Assembly (NCBI GenBank): GCA_028694405.1
Contig: JAQUTM010000133.1
Location: forward strand, 1 to 6,348
Length of the DNA stretch: 6,348 nucleotides
From: Oscillospiraceae bacterium
Lineage (GTDB): Bacteria; Bacillota; Clostridia; Oscillospirales; Ruminococcaceae
Direction of reading: 5' to 3'
Made by a program: the position numbers and the translations under genes. This document shows, one piece after another, positions 1 through 5,636 of this stretch. Every line of letters starts with the position of its first letter. Position 1 is the first letter of the stretch. The notes beneath the pieces are model-generated. The model was not told the origin of the DNA. It did no database searches and saw only the letters and a program-made list of their open reading frames with translations.

Positions 1-26
1 TCTTGAGCTTTTTTTATGTAGTTCAT
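1..26 (-). CDS. Start of an unidentified gene (partial, cut by left edge)
   Basis: On the minus strand an AGGAGG Shine-Dalgarno (complement of 35-40) sits 8 nt before an ATG (26-24), which opens a frame reading M-N-Y-I-K-K-A-Q and runs off the window. The perfect ribosome site and spacing make this a convincing gene start although only eight codons are visible. It lies 94 nt downstream of the stop of the GPH sugar symporter, on the same strand, so it is probably the next gene of that transport unit. Genes in this position next to GPH symporters often encode the intracellular glycosidase or isomerase for the imported sugar, but eight residues cannot show that. A hairpin with a T-run separates the two genes, so it may receive less transcript than the symporter. 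Confidence 0.7.
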
Positions 27-62
27 TATAAACGCCTCCTATAAAACGGTATACATGCCGGT

Positions 63-118
63 AAAAAATAAGTGCGGCCCTTGCGCTGCAAAGGCGTGAA
101 AAGGCCGCACTCTTTTTT
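63..118 (-). terminator. Intrinsic terminator or attenuator downstream of the GPH symporter
   Basis: A perfect 9-bp stem, AGTGCGGCC (71-79) with GGCCGCACT (103-111), encloses a 23-nt loop. Read on the minus strand it begins 9 nt after the symporter stop codon and is followed, after two bases (TA), by six U (complement of 63-68). Read on the plus strand it is followed by a T-run at 113-118, so it could act both ways. Because another minus-strand gene with its own strong ribosome site begins at base 26, this may be a partial terminator that lowers expression of the downstream gene. Confidence 0.75.
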
Positions 119-120
119 AT

Positions 121-1548
121 TTAGTAGCTGCGAGAGAGGGAAGCCTGTGCCTCTTCGCGGGAAATTTCGCCGGCGTTGCATTTTGCCATAATGGCAACGT
201 CTTTGTCACGCAGCTTGTACTGCCACAAAATAGGTATGGCGATTGCCAAACCGATGGCAGGTACCAAGGCATAAACGGTCCACAGCTTATCGGCAAGCCC
301 CGCTGCCTGTGTGGCGCCTTCGCCCTCTACATAGCCAATAAGCCCTAAACAGAAAGAGCCCAGTGCAGTGGCTACGGCTGTCATTAGCTTTACACTGAAG
401 GTTTGCAGTGAAAAGGTAATGCCGGGGGCACTTATGCCGGTTTTAAAGTTGCCGTATTCGGCACAGTCCGGCGTAAACATAAACATGGTAATGGTCCATA
501 TGCCAAGAGGAAAGCCGCGCAAAGCGCAAACTACCAAAAAGGCTGTAATATTGCCGTAACCAACCAAATACAGGATAACGCTCATAGCGCATGAGGCAAC
601 GACACTGCCGAAAAACAGGTTAAACTTATCTACCTTTTTGCAGATAAAGGGTACCATGATACCTAAAATTACGGCAGGTATCATGCTAAACAGCGAGAGC
701 AGAGACTGCATACCCTCGTTGCCAAGGCACACGCGGGCAAAAATTAAACCAATGGTAGACTGAATATTTGCGCCGTAAGAAATAAATAAGGCAAGATAAA
801 AGATGAGCAGATATTTGTTGTGGGCTAAATAGCGGAACATCTCCTTGATGCCCACTTCTTTTTCGGAGGCGGCGGGGGCAATGCGCTCTTTTGCTTTAAA
901 GCAGATGGGAATCATGGTGATAAGCGCAATTACCGCCAACGCCAAAATGGTTGGCAGCCAGCCGCCGATGGCTTGGCGCACGCTGGGCACGCCCACGGCG
1001 ATAAACACGCTTGCAACCATTGCCGAAACGCGTCCAATGGCCATTAAGCTTGTGCGCTCGTCTTGTTTATCTGTCATAGTGGTAACAAGGCCAAAAATGG
1101 GTACATCACACAAGGTGTAAGCAGTATCCCAAAGCATATAACCGATAATTGCCCAGCCGACTTTTGTTGTCATGCCCAAAGAGGAGGGTATGGCAAAGAT
1201 AAGTACGGTTGTTATGGGAATAAAAATAAGAGAGATGCGCAGCCAAGGAAGAAATTTTCCCTTTTTAAATTTTACTTTGTCAACAATGCCGCCAAAAAGG
1301 GGATCGTTGATGGCGTCCCACACTTTTACAACCAACACCGCAAATGCCACGGTCATAGCGGGAATACCAATGTCTAAAAAGAAGGTGGAGAGATACAGGT
1401 AAACAAAAATGTAAAAAATGTTTTGCCCTACAAAATACAGCCCATAGCTAAAACGTTCGGAGCCTGTGGTGAGATAATGAGATTTGTGCCGCTGCTTAGT
1501 GGGGGCGGTTTGTTCTGCTTTGGCAGCAGAGGGATAGGTATCGGCCAT
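121..1548 (-). CDS. GPH-family (MelB-like) sugar:cation symporter, MFS superfamily
   Basis: An integral membrane protein of 475 residues, the usual length for the glycoside-pentoside-hexuronide:cation symporter family, which couples sugar entry to Na+ or H+. Seen in the sequence: a hydrophilic N-terminus of about 30 residues; many hydrophobic segments compatible with 12 helices; the family signature WDAINDP at residues 77-83, whose Asp residues correspond to the cation-site motif of MelB; the cytoplasmic loop KFKKGKFLPWLR at 93-104; DKQDERTSL at 160-168; and PDCAEYGNFKTGISAPG at 360-376, matching the conserved C-terminal-half loop. The ATG is preceded by AAGGAGG (complement of 1557-1563) at 8-nt spacing. 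It diverges from an AraC-type regulator, which probably controls it, and has a near-consensus promoter with a leader hairpin. Substrate cannot be assigned. The family call is firm; a specific sugar would be a guess. Confidence 0.93.
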   Translation of the reverse strand: MADTYPSAAKAEQTAPTKQRHKSHYLTTGSERFSYGLYFVGQNIFYIFVYLYLSTFFLDIGIPAMTVAFAVLVVKVWDAINDPLFGGIVDKVKFKKGKFLPWLRISLIFIPITTVLIFAIPSSLGMTTKVGWAIIGYMLWDTAYTLCDVPIFGLVTTMTDKQDERTSLMAIGRVSAMVASVFIAVGVPSVRQAIGGWLPTILALAVIALITMIPICFKAKERIAPAASEKEVGIKEMFRYLAHNKYLLIFYLALFISYGANIQSTIGLIFARVCLGNEGMQSLLSLFSMIPAVILGIMVPFICKKVDKFNLFFGSVVASCAMSVILYLVGYGNITAFLVVCALRGFPLGIWTITMFMFTPDCAEYGNFKTGISAPGITFSLQTFSVKLMTAVATALGSFCLGLIGYVEGEGATQAAGLADKLWTVYALVPAIGLAIAIPILWQYKLRDKDVAIMAKCNAGEISREEAQASLSRSY

Positions 1549-1573
1549 GAGAGATTCCTCCTTTATTGATTAC

Positions 1574-1600
1574 GGCGCCTTGGTGTTCTTCAAGGCTGCC
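1574..1600 (-). promoter_or_regulatory. Hairpin / inverted repeat in the symporter leader
   Basis: GCCTTG (1577-1582) and CAAGGC (1591-1596) are perfect inverted repeats around an 8-nt loop. The stem extends by three more pairs (GGC 1574-1576 with GCC 1598-1600) past a single bulged T at 1597. It lies between the predicted transcription start (about 1627) and the ribosome site of the symporter, so it can be an RNA hairpin of the leader or a DNA operator. No U-run follows it, so it is not a simple terminator. Confidence 0.5.
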
Positions 1601-1633
1601 CTGTAGTTTAATCATATCTGGATAAAAGAAAAA

Positions 1634-1663
1634 ATTATACTTTGTTTTTAAGATGTCTGTCAA
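1634..1663 (-). promoter_or_regulatory. Sigma-A-type promoter of the GPH symporter
   Basis: On the minus strand a perfect TTGACA (complement of 1658-1663) and a perfect TATAAT (complement of 1634-1639) are separated by 18 bp. The start of transcription would be near 1627, giving a leader of about 80 nt. The DNA upstream of the -35 box (1664-1725) is almost entirely A/T, as in UP-element-like regions. Both hexamers being exact is unusual for a gene with a dedicated AraC-type regulator. Confidence 0.75.
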
Positions 1664-1688
1664 AATTTTATTGTATTTTTGGATAATT

Positions 1689-1715
1689 TTGCTATTATTA
1701 TTTTAATAGTATAAA
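1689..1715 (+). promoter_or_regulatory. Possible promoter of the AraC-type regulator
   Basis: TTGCTA (1689-1694) and TATAAA (1710-1715) are spaced by 15 bp, slightly short. An alternative is TTGTAT (1671-1676) with TATTAT (1693-1698) at 16 bp. Either would give a short leader before the start codon at 1753. The region also contains the inverted repeat CTATTA (1692-1697) / TAATAG (1704-1709) with a 6-bp spacer, which could be an operator. The stretch is so AT-rich that matches are expected by chance. Confidence 0.35.
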
Positions 1716-1752
1716 AAATTTTATGAAGATATTACAATAAAGGGGGGGCAAG

Positions 1753-2547
1753 ATGGAACAAGAACACGCGTTTGAAGTGCTGATAGACGAGGCGGTAACG
1801 CCAAAGGACATTGTGCGCACTTACCGCCGTGCCGTGTTTGAACAGCAAGAGCAGGGCCGAACCATTGCCGCCTATGACAAAGAGCGAGAGCTGCTTGCCT
1901 GCGTGCGAGAGGGAAACGAACCGCTGCTTAGGCAAAAGCTGCTTGCAATGAAAAACCAACCCATACAGGTTGGACACATGGCACAAAACCCCTTGCGCCA
2001 AACCCAGTTTTTGCTGGTAAGCGCCATAACGCTGTTTACCCGCTACGCCATAGAGGGCGGGCTTTCGGAGACGCAGGCGTATAACTTAAGCGATGCCTAT
2101 TTGCAAAAGGCAGAGCGCTGTGACACAACGCGTCAGGTAATGGAGCTGTTTAGCGTGGCTGCGTGTGATTTTGCCCAGCGTGTGTATGCCGAAAAACAGC
2201 GCAGTGTTAACAGCTATCCGGTACTGCAATGCATACGTTATATTGACGACCATTTACATCACCGCATTACCTTAGCTCAGCTTGCCGCCTATTGCGGTGT
2301 TACACCGCCCTATTTAAGTGCGTTGTTTAAAAAAGAGACAGGACACAACATAAGCAGGTATATTTTAACCGAACGTTTGCGCATTGCCGCACAAATGCTG
2401 GCACAAAGCAGCTACACCATACAGGAGATTGCCGAGTATTTGGCATTTAGCAATGCATCGGCTTTTTGTGACCGGTTTCACCGACAATACGGCATTACCC
2501 CTAAGGTGTACCGGCAAAAGGCGCGCTGTGGACAGCCCACGCCTTAG
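1753..2547 (+). CDS. AraC/XylS-family transcriptional regulator
   Basis: A DNA-binding regulator of 264 residues. The C-terminal 100 residues are a standard two-helix-turn-helix AraC domain. The first unit runs about 171-196 (RITLAQLAAYCGVTPPYLSALFKKETG region) and the second about 221-255, with YTIQEIAEYL and the closing AFCDRFHRQYGITPKVYR, the family signature. Residues 1-150 are not a cupin arm or receiver domain that I recognise. They contain a mostly helical region (KERELLACVREGN at 43-55; TRYAIEGGLSETQAYNLSDAYLQKAE at about 96-121) of the sort found ahead of the AraC domain in many Clostridia regulators. The start is set by a G-rich ribosome site (AAAGGGGGGG, 1739-1748) 4 nt before ATG. 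It diverges from the symporter at 121-1548 and is the obvious candidate to regulate it in response to its sugar; effector unknown. Confidence 0.92.
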   Translation: MEQEHAFEVLIDEAVTPKDIVRTYRRAVFEQQEQGRTIAAYDKERELLACVREGNEPLLRQKLLAMKNQPIQVGHMAQNPLRQTQFLLVSAITLFTRYAIEGGLSETQAYNLSDAYLQKAERCDTTRQVMELFSVAACDFAQRVYAEKQRSVNSYPVLQCIRYIDDHLHHRITLAQLAAYCGVTPPYLSALFKKETGHNISRYILTERLRIAAQMLAQSSYTIQEIAEYLAFSNASAFCDRFHRQYGITPKVYRQKARCGQPTP

Positions 2548-2587
2548 CTGTATACCTGTAAAAGAGATGTGTTTTTTGTTTTAACGG

Positions 2588-2616
2588 TTGAACACAAAAA
2601 GAAAAAATGGTATGGT
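2588..2616 (+). promoter_or_regulatory. Promoter of the ATC-hydrolase-family gene
   Basis: TTGAAC (2588-2593) and TATGGT (2611-2616) are separated by exactly 17 bp, giving a start near 2623 and a leader of about 34 nt before the ATG at 2657. I see no strong terminator between the AraC gene and this site, only a weak 5-bp pair, ACAGC/GCTGT, across the AraC stop codon. Some read-through is therefore possible, but the gene appears to have its own promoter. Confidence 0.5.
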
Positions 2617-2656
2617 AAACAAGACACACCTTAAAACAAAGCAGAAAGGGAAAACT

Positions 2657-3154
2657 ATGAGTAAAATACATAACGAACCTAAAATTAAAAATGCATTGAT
2701 ACAGGCAGTACGCGGACAGCTGGAGCAGAGGGCAAAATGGCTTTATCTGCTGTGTGACGAAGCAAAAAAGAGAGGACTGGACCCGGTGGATTTTGGCAGC
2801 GCCGCTATTAAGCGCTGTGGGCTTTCTCAAGGGGAAGACTTGGTAAAGCAGGGCAAGACAGACTCTTTAAAGGGCCTGCGTAAAACGCTTTTTACAAAGC
2901 CTGCCCAATGGGTGTTTGAGATGGACGTAAAAAACAGCACAGATGACGAGCTGGAAATAGAGTTTCACTATTGCCCATTGGTAAAGGCGTGGCAAAAAGA
3001 GGGGTGCAGCGATGCACAAATTGGTATGCTGTGTGACATTGCCATGTGCGGAGACGCAGGAATAGGCCAGCGCTACGGTGCGGCTTTGGACTTGCCCAAA
3101 GCCATAGCAAAGGGCGATGAAATTTGTCATTTGCGCTACTATAAAACAAAATAG
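2657..3154 (+). CDS. ATC-hydrolase-family protein (L-2-amino-thiazoline-4-carboxylate hydrolase-like), function uncertain
   Basis: A soluble protein of 165 residues without signal peptide or membrane segment. The C-terminal half matches what I know of the PF14196-type family: FHYCPLVKAWQKEGC at 103-117, the segment around LCDIAMCGDAGI at 125-136, and GDEICHLRYYK at 153-163. His104, Cys106, Cys126, Asp127 and Cys157 are candidate functional residues. The named member, from Pseudomonas, opens the thiazoline ring of L-2-amino-thiazoline-4-carboxylate on the way to L-cysteine. Most family members in Clostridia have no known substrate, so activity should not be assumed. I chose ATG 2657, which has an AGAAAGGG ribosome site (2643-2650). 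A longer frame from TTG at 2588 would overlap the predicted -35 box and has no good ribosome site. It is followed after 140 nt by a GNAT gene on the same strand. Confidence 0.75.
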   Translation: MSKIHNEPKIKNALIQAVRGQLEQRAKWLYLLCDEAKKRGLDPVDFGSAAIKRCGLSQGEDLVKQGKTDSLKGLRKTLFTKPAQWVFEMDVKNSTDDELEIEFHYCPLVKAWQKEGCSDAQIGMLCDIAMCGDAGIGQRYGAALDLPKAIAKGDEICHLRYYKTK

Positions 3155-3294
3155 TACAGGCAGCCTTGCACAGGAAAAGAGCAAAATAAAAGCGGCAGCT
3201 ATATAAAAGGTGTTTGCGGTTTGGCTTTTTAAAGTAAAATTTGCCGAGATAAGTGCAATTAGGTTTATAGCTTATACACGAAAAGGATAGGAGC

Positions 3295-3825
3295 ATGGAG
3301 ATAAAAATAAGGCAGGGAACACAGGCGGACGTTGCATTGCTGGCGCAACTGTATGACGATTTAAACGACTATTTGGCGGCAAGGGTTAATTATCCCGGCT
3401 GGAGAAAAGGATTTTACCCCATAGAAGAGGACGCACAGGCGGGGGTAGAGCAGCAAAGCCTGTTTGTTGCAACACAAGGCACACAAATAGCGGGCTCGTT
3501 TATTTTGCAAAACAAACAGGAGGACGCCTACAAAAAAGAGGAAAACTGGCAGATACAGGCAGAGGAAGAGGCGGTACTGGTGATACATACCTTTGTGGTG
3601 GCGCCTGCATATTTAGGCTGTGGAATTGGCACACAGCTGTTGGATTTTGCCTGTAAATACGCCAAAGCGGCACATAAAAAGGCTTTGCGGCTGGACGTAT
3701 ACGAAAAAAACGCACCTGCTATTCACCTGTACGAAAAGTGTGGATACAGCTATATTGACACGGTTAGCTTGGGGTTAGAGGCATATGGGCTGGACCAGTT
3801 TCGGCTGTACGAAAAAGTATTGTAG
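3295..3825 (+). CDS. GNAT-family N-acetyltransferase
   Basis: A cytoplasmic acyl-CoA-dependent acetyltransferase of 176 residues, normal for a single GNAT domain. Seen: an N-terminal IRQGTQADVALLAQLYDDL segment (5-23); the subgroup-typical NYPGWRKGFYP (32-42); beta-4 and the acetyl-CoA pyrophosphate loop IHTFVVAPAYLGCGIGTQLL at 97-116, where G-C-G-I-G supplies the Gly-x-Gly turn and a Leu-Gly takes the place of the more usual Arg/Gln-Gly; and LRLDVYEKNAPAIHLYEKCGY at 131-151, the conserved last strand and helix. The substrate (small molecule, peptide or protein amine) cannot be read from sequence. Ribosome site AAAGGA (3282-3287) lies 7 nt before ATG; AGGAG closer to the start (3289-3293) is too near to be the main site. 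It has no evident functional link to its neighbours and ends before a strong terminator. Confidence 0.9.
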   Translation: MEIKIRQGTQADVALLAQLYDDLNDYLAARVNYPGWRKGFYPIEEDAQAGVEQQSLFVATQGTQIAGSFILQNKQEDAYKKEENWQIQAEEEAVLVIHTFVVAPAYLGCGIGTQLLDFACKYAKAAHKKALRLDVYEKNAPAIHLYEKCGYSYIDTVSLGLEAYGLDQFRLYEKVL

Positions 3826-3897
3826 CCTTTGAACGCACGGCTAAAGCGGCAGCGGTACTTACTGCAAGCAGGGCAGTATGGTTTTATAAAAAGCAAT

Positions 3898-3935
3898 AAA
3901 AAAAGACGGCATCTTTAAACGGTGCCGTCTTTTTT
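3898..3935. terminator. Bidirectional intrinsic terminator between convergent genes
   Basis: An 11-bp stem, AAGACGGCATC (3903-3913) with GGTGCCGTCTT (3921-3931, one G-U pair), closes a 7-nt loop. It is flanked by seven A (3898-3904) and six T (3930-3935), so it ends transcription both from the GNAT gene (+) and from the YhcH gene (-). A smaller hairpin upstream, TACTGC (3860-3865) / GCAGTA (3873-3878), is followed by only four T and may be an auxiliary stem. Confidence 0.88.
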
Positions 3936-3967
3936 GTTGTTTTATACTGCTTTTAAATTGCAAAAAT

Positions 3968-3996
3968 TTTACAATTTGTATTTTATATTTACAATT
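3968..3996. repeat. Short direct repeat TTTACAATT in AT-rich intergenic DNA
   Basis: TTTACAATT occurs at 3968-3976 and 3988-3996, 20 bp apart. The first copy also forms an inverted repeat, AAATTG (3955-3960) / CAATTT (3972-3977). It lies between two convergent gene ends, where an operator would not be expected. The local A/T content is very high, so chance is a fair explanation. Confidence 0.3.
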
Positions 3997-4040
3997 ATAC
4001 TATGTTTGATTTAGCTTAACTTGTAATTTGCTTATTGCGC

Positions 4041-4493
4041 TTATAACGTGACGCGTATTTTGCCTACCAGCTTTTCTACGTTTTGGGGTGCTGTACCCAT
4101 TTCGCAAACGCGGTGGGCATCTTGGGGAAAACAAACCAAAAACCAACCGGGTTTAACGGCAAAGGTAACGGCGGGTTCGCCTGTAAAAAAAGCACAGTCT
4201 TGCAAGGCGTTATAAGGCGTATGCAGCTGTAGCAGGCGGGGGCTTTGCACACTTATGTGCTCGGTGCCATGTACGCCAAAATGTACGTCGGCATAGTTTT
4301 GGTGTGCCTCATAAAGGCAGTGGGCAACAGGCTTTGTGGTAAGCTGTACGGGGTTTATATAAAGGTTTGTGCCGTCCAGCTCTACGCGCTCTTGGGGCAG
4401 CGTATGGGCAAGCTGCTCCATTTGGCACAATACGCGGTACAGCTGCGGCATATCGCGATAGCAATCTTTATTTGCAATTTCATCAAAAATCAT
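4041..4493 (-). CDS. YhcH/YjgK/YiaL (DUF386, NanQ-like) family protein, possible sugar anomerase
   Basis: A 150-residue cupin-like protein, full family length. Seen: the hallmark block YEAHQNYADVHFGVHGTEHI at 61-80, with Glu62, His64, Asp69, His71, Gly76 and Glu78; and CFPQDAHRVCEMG at 121-133, with Asp125 and His127. In the family these acidic and His residues line the pocket inside the barrel and bind metal. E. coli YhcH (NanQ) sits in the sialic acid regulon and is reported to speed interconversion of sialic acid anomers; other members are tied to other sugars or biofilm traits. The gene follows the RpiR regulator on the same strand with a 24-nt gap, and its own AGGAGG (complement of 4499-4504) lies about 5 nt before the ATG, so the two form an operon. 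The context favours a role in the sugar pathway served by the divergent ABC transporter. Confidence 0.88.
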   Translation of the reverse strand: MIFDEIANKDCYRDMPQLYRVLCQMEQLAHTLPQERVELDGTNLYINPVQLTTKPVAHCLYEAHQNYADVHFGVHGTEHISVQSPRLLQLHTPYNALQDCAFFTGEPAVTFAVKPGWFLVCFPQDAHRVCEMGTAPQNVEKLVGKIRVTL

Positions 4494-4517
4494 AGCAACC
4501 TCCTAATGGCTGTAGCT

Positions 4518-5378
4518 TTACAAAAGCTTTGCTGCAATGGCACTGGTGGTGTTTTCGCGGTTAACGTCTACAAAGGCGCTGTTGGCACGGCAAAACTCGT
4601 TAAATAAAACGTCAATTAAAAAAAGCTGACCCATTTTTGCTGCCACACTACCGCTTTGTAAGGGGCTTTCGCGGCTGCCGCAAAATAAGATAATATCCGC
4701 AAAGGCGGCGGCGGGACTTTTGCTGAAATGGGTAATTAAAATAATTTTGGCACCGCGCTCTTTGGCGGGCTTAAGTACATCTACCATGTCTTTTGTGGCG
4801 CCGCTGTAGCTAAAAAACAAAATAACGTCATTTATGCTGCACATGGACGCCGCCATGGTTTGCATATGGCTGTCCTCAATGCAGTGAAACTGTGGCGCAG
4901 CTGTTAAAAAACGCGCCCAAGCCTCCATTGCCATAACACAGCTGGCACCTTGTCCAAAGCAGTAAACACGCTGCGCAGCGTGCAGGTACTGTACCGTGCG
5001 GGCTATGGCGTTAGAGTCCAGCTCTTGCAAGGTTTGGTTAATAGAGGCAATTTCACTGGCGTACAGCTTTTCTGCCATTGTAATAATAGAGTCCTCGGCA
5101 TCAATTTTATTGTACGCCTCTATGCCAACCTCTGTCATTTTAGTGCCGCTTGCCTTGGCTAAAGCAAGTTTAAATTCATTGTAGCCGTCGTATCCCAAGG
5201 TTTTGCAAAAGCGGCTGACGGTGGCATCCGCAACATTGCACTCCTCTGCAAGAGAAGTAATAGACATATATTGTGCCTCTACTTTATTATCTAAAATGAA
5301 ATCAGCCAGTTTTTTTCCGCTTTTGGTTAAGGTGGGGTAGATAGCTGTTATTGCGTCTAATACATTTCCTTTATTCAT
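4518..5378 (-). CDS. RpiR/MurR-family transcriptional regulator (HTH + SIS)
   Basis: A 286-residue regulator with the two expected domains. Residues 1-77 are the RpiR-type HTH domain; the helix-turn-helix itself is about 39-62 (SITSLAEECNVADATVSRFCKTLG region), followed by the typical YDGYNEFKLALAKA. Residues about 118-255 are the SIS sugar-phosphate-binding domain: VYCFGQGAS at 138-146, FFSYSGATKD at 188-197 (the phospho-sugar loop), GAKIILITHF at 209-218, and ESPLQSGSVAAKMGQLFLIDVLF at 237-259. Such proteins usually repress amino-sugar or sugar-phosphate genes and respond to a phosphorylated sugar. Start ATG 5378 has GAGGAGG (complement of 5384-5390) 5 nt upstream. It is cotranscribed with the YhcH gene and diverges from a sugar-binding lipoprotein. 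Four palindromes of one consensus in the shared control region are its likely operators. Confidence 0.93.
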   Translation of the reverse strand: MNKGNVLDAITAIYPTLTKSGKKLADFILDNKVEAQYMSITSLAEECNVADATVSRFCKTLGYDGYNEFKLALAKASGTKMTEVGIEAYNKIDAEDSIITMAEKLYASEIASINQTLQELDSNAIARTVQYLHAAQRVYCFGQGASCVMAMEAWARFLTAAPQFHCIEDSHMQTMAASMCSINDVILFFSYSGATKDMVDVLKPAKERGAKIILITHFSKSPAAAFADIILFCGSRESPLQSGSVAAKMGQLFLIDVLFNEFCRANSAFVDVNRENTTSAIAAKLL

Positions 5379-5421
5379 GCGTTCCTCCTCATCTTATTGG
5401 TTTTAGGCAGATGGTGACGTC

Positions 5422-5441
5422 TTTGCTGCAAAAACAGCAAA
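5422..5441 (-). promoter_or_regulatory. Hairpin in the RpiR leader
   Basis: TTTGCTG (5422-5428) and CAGCAAA (5435-5441) form a perfect 7-bp stem with a 6-nt loop, about 55 nt upstream of the RpiR start codon and inside its predicted leader RNA. A further TTTGCTG at 5506-5512 could, in the same transcript, compete for the middle element, so two alternative folds are possible. No clean U-run follows the stem on the minus strand. Confidence 0.4.
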
Positions 5442-5454
5442 CACAGTGCAAAAA

Positions 5455-5469
5455 TGAAATAAATTTTCA
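5455..5469. promoter_or_regulatory. Candidate RpiR operator, box 1
   Basis: TGAAATAAATTTTCA, an imperfect palindrome with outer arms TGAAA and TTTCA, matching box 4 at 13 of 15 positions. It lies within the predicted RpiR leader, where a bound repressor would block elongation or act cooperatively with box 2. Confidence 0.55.
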
Positions 5470-5491
5470 TTTGGAAGCTTTTTTATTAAAA

Positions 5492-5506
5492 TGAAAATAA
5501 TTTTAT
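5492..5506. promoter_or_regulatory. Candidate RpiR operator, box 2
   Basis: TGAAAATAATTTTAT matches box 4 at 11 of 15 positions; the right arm is degenerate (AT in place of CA). It begins about 22 bp downstream of the predicted RpiR transcription start and its centre is 37 bp from that of box 1. Confidence 0.45.
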
Positions 5507-5534
5507 TTGCTGTTTTGTTGAACAGTATGTTTAG

Positions 5535-5563
5535 ATTATACCAAAAAAACCGTGTATTGTACA
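5535..5563 (-). promoter_or_regulatory. Promoter of the RpiR-YhcH operon
   Basis: On the minus strand a perfect TATAAT (complement of 5535-5540) carries the extended -10 dinucleotide (TGGTATAAT), and a weaker -35, TGTACA (complement of 5558-5563), lies 17 bp upstream. Transcription would start near 5528, giving a leader of about 150 nt that contains boxes 1 and 2. Confidence 0.6.
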
Positions 5564-5608
5564 TAAAAAAATTAAATCGTTGAAGCGTTTTGCAAAAATG
5601 CACAAAAA

Positions 5609-5623
5609 TGAAAAATATTTTTG
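5609..5623. promoter_or_regulatory. Candidate RpiR operator, box 3
   Basis: TGAAAAATATTTTTG matches box 4 at 13 of 15 positions, differing only in the last two bases. It is also the centre of a longer inverted repeat, ACAAAAAT (5602-5609) / ATTTTTGT (5617-5624). It lies 29 bp upstream of box 4, just upstream of the lipoprotein promoter. Confidence 0.5.
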
Positions 5624-5636
5624 TAATAAAAGGTAA

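Noticed and set aside
2588..2656. Longer start (TTG at 2588) for the ATC-hydrolase-family gene
   Set aside because: No good ribosome site precedes it, the extra 23 residues are Lys-rich and unlike the family, and the region fits a promoter (TTGAAC-17-TATGGT) with a clear ribosome site before ATG 2657.
2501..3296. Minus-strand open frames of 105-134 codons opposite the ATC-hydrolase-family gene
   Set aside because: Cys/Phe/Leu-rich composition typical of antisense translation and no ribosome sites; the plus-strand gene has clear family motifs.
4245..4607. Plus-strand open frame of 120 codons across the YhcH and RpiR genes
   Set aside because: It lies antisense to two well-supported genes, has no ribosome site and its protein is unlike any family I know; it is a shadow frame.
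5580..5594. Possible catabolite repression (cre) site around TGAAGCGTTTTGCA
   Set aside because: When the central CG is aligned with the cre consensus, four of the fixed positions fail, so it is not a credible CcpA site.
5403..5603. Minus-strand open frame of 66 codons in the RpiR/lipoprotein intergenic region
   Set aside because: It spans the predicted RpiR promoter and operator boxes, has AT-driven composition (Asn, Phe, Lys, Ile) and no ribosome site.
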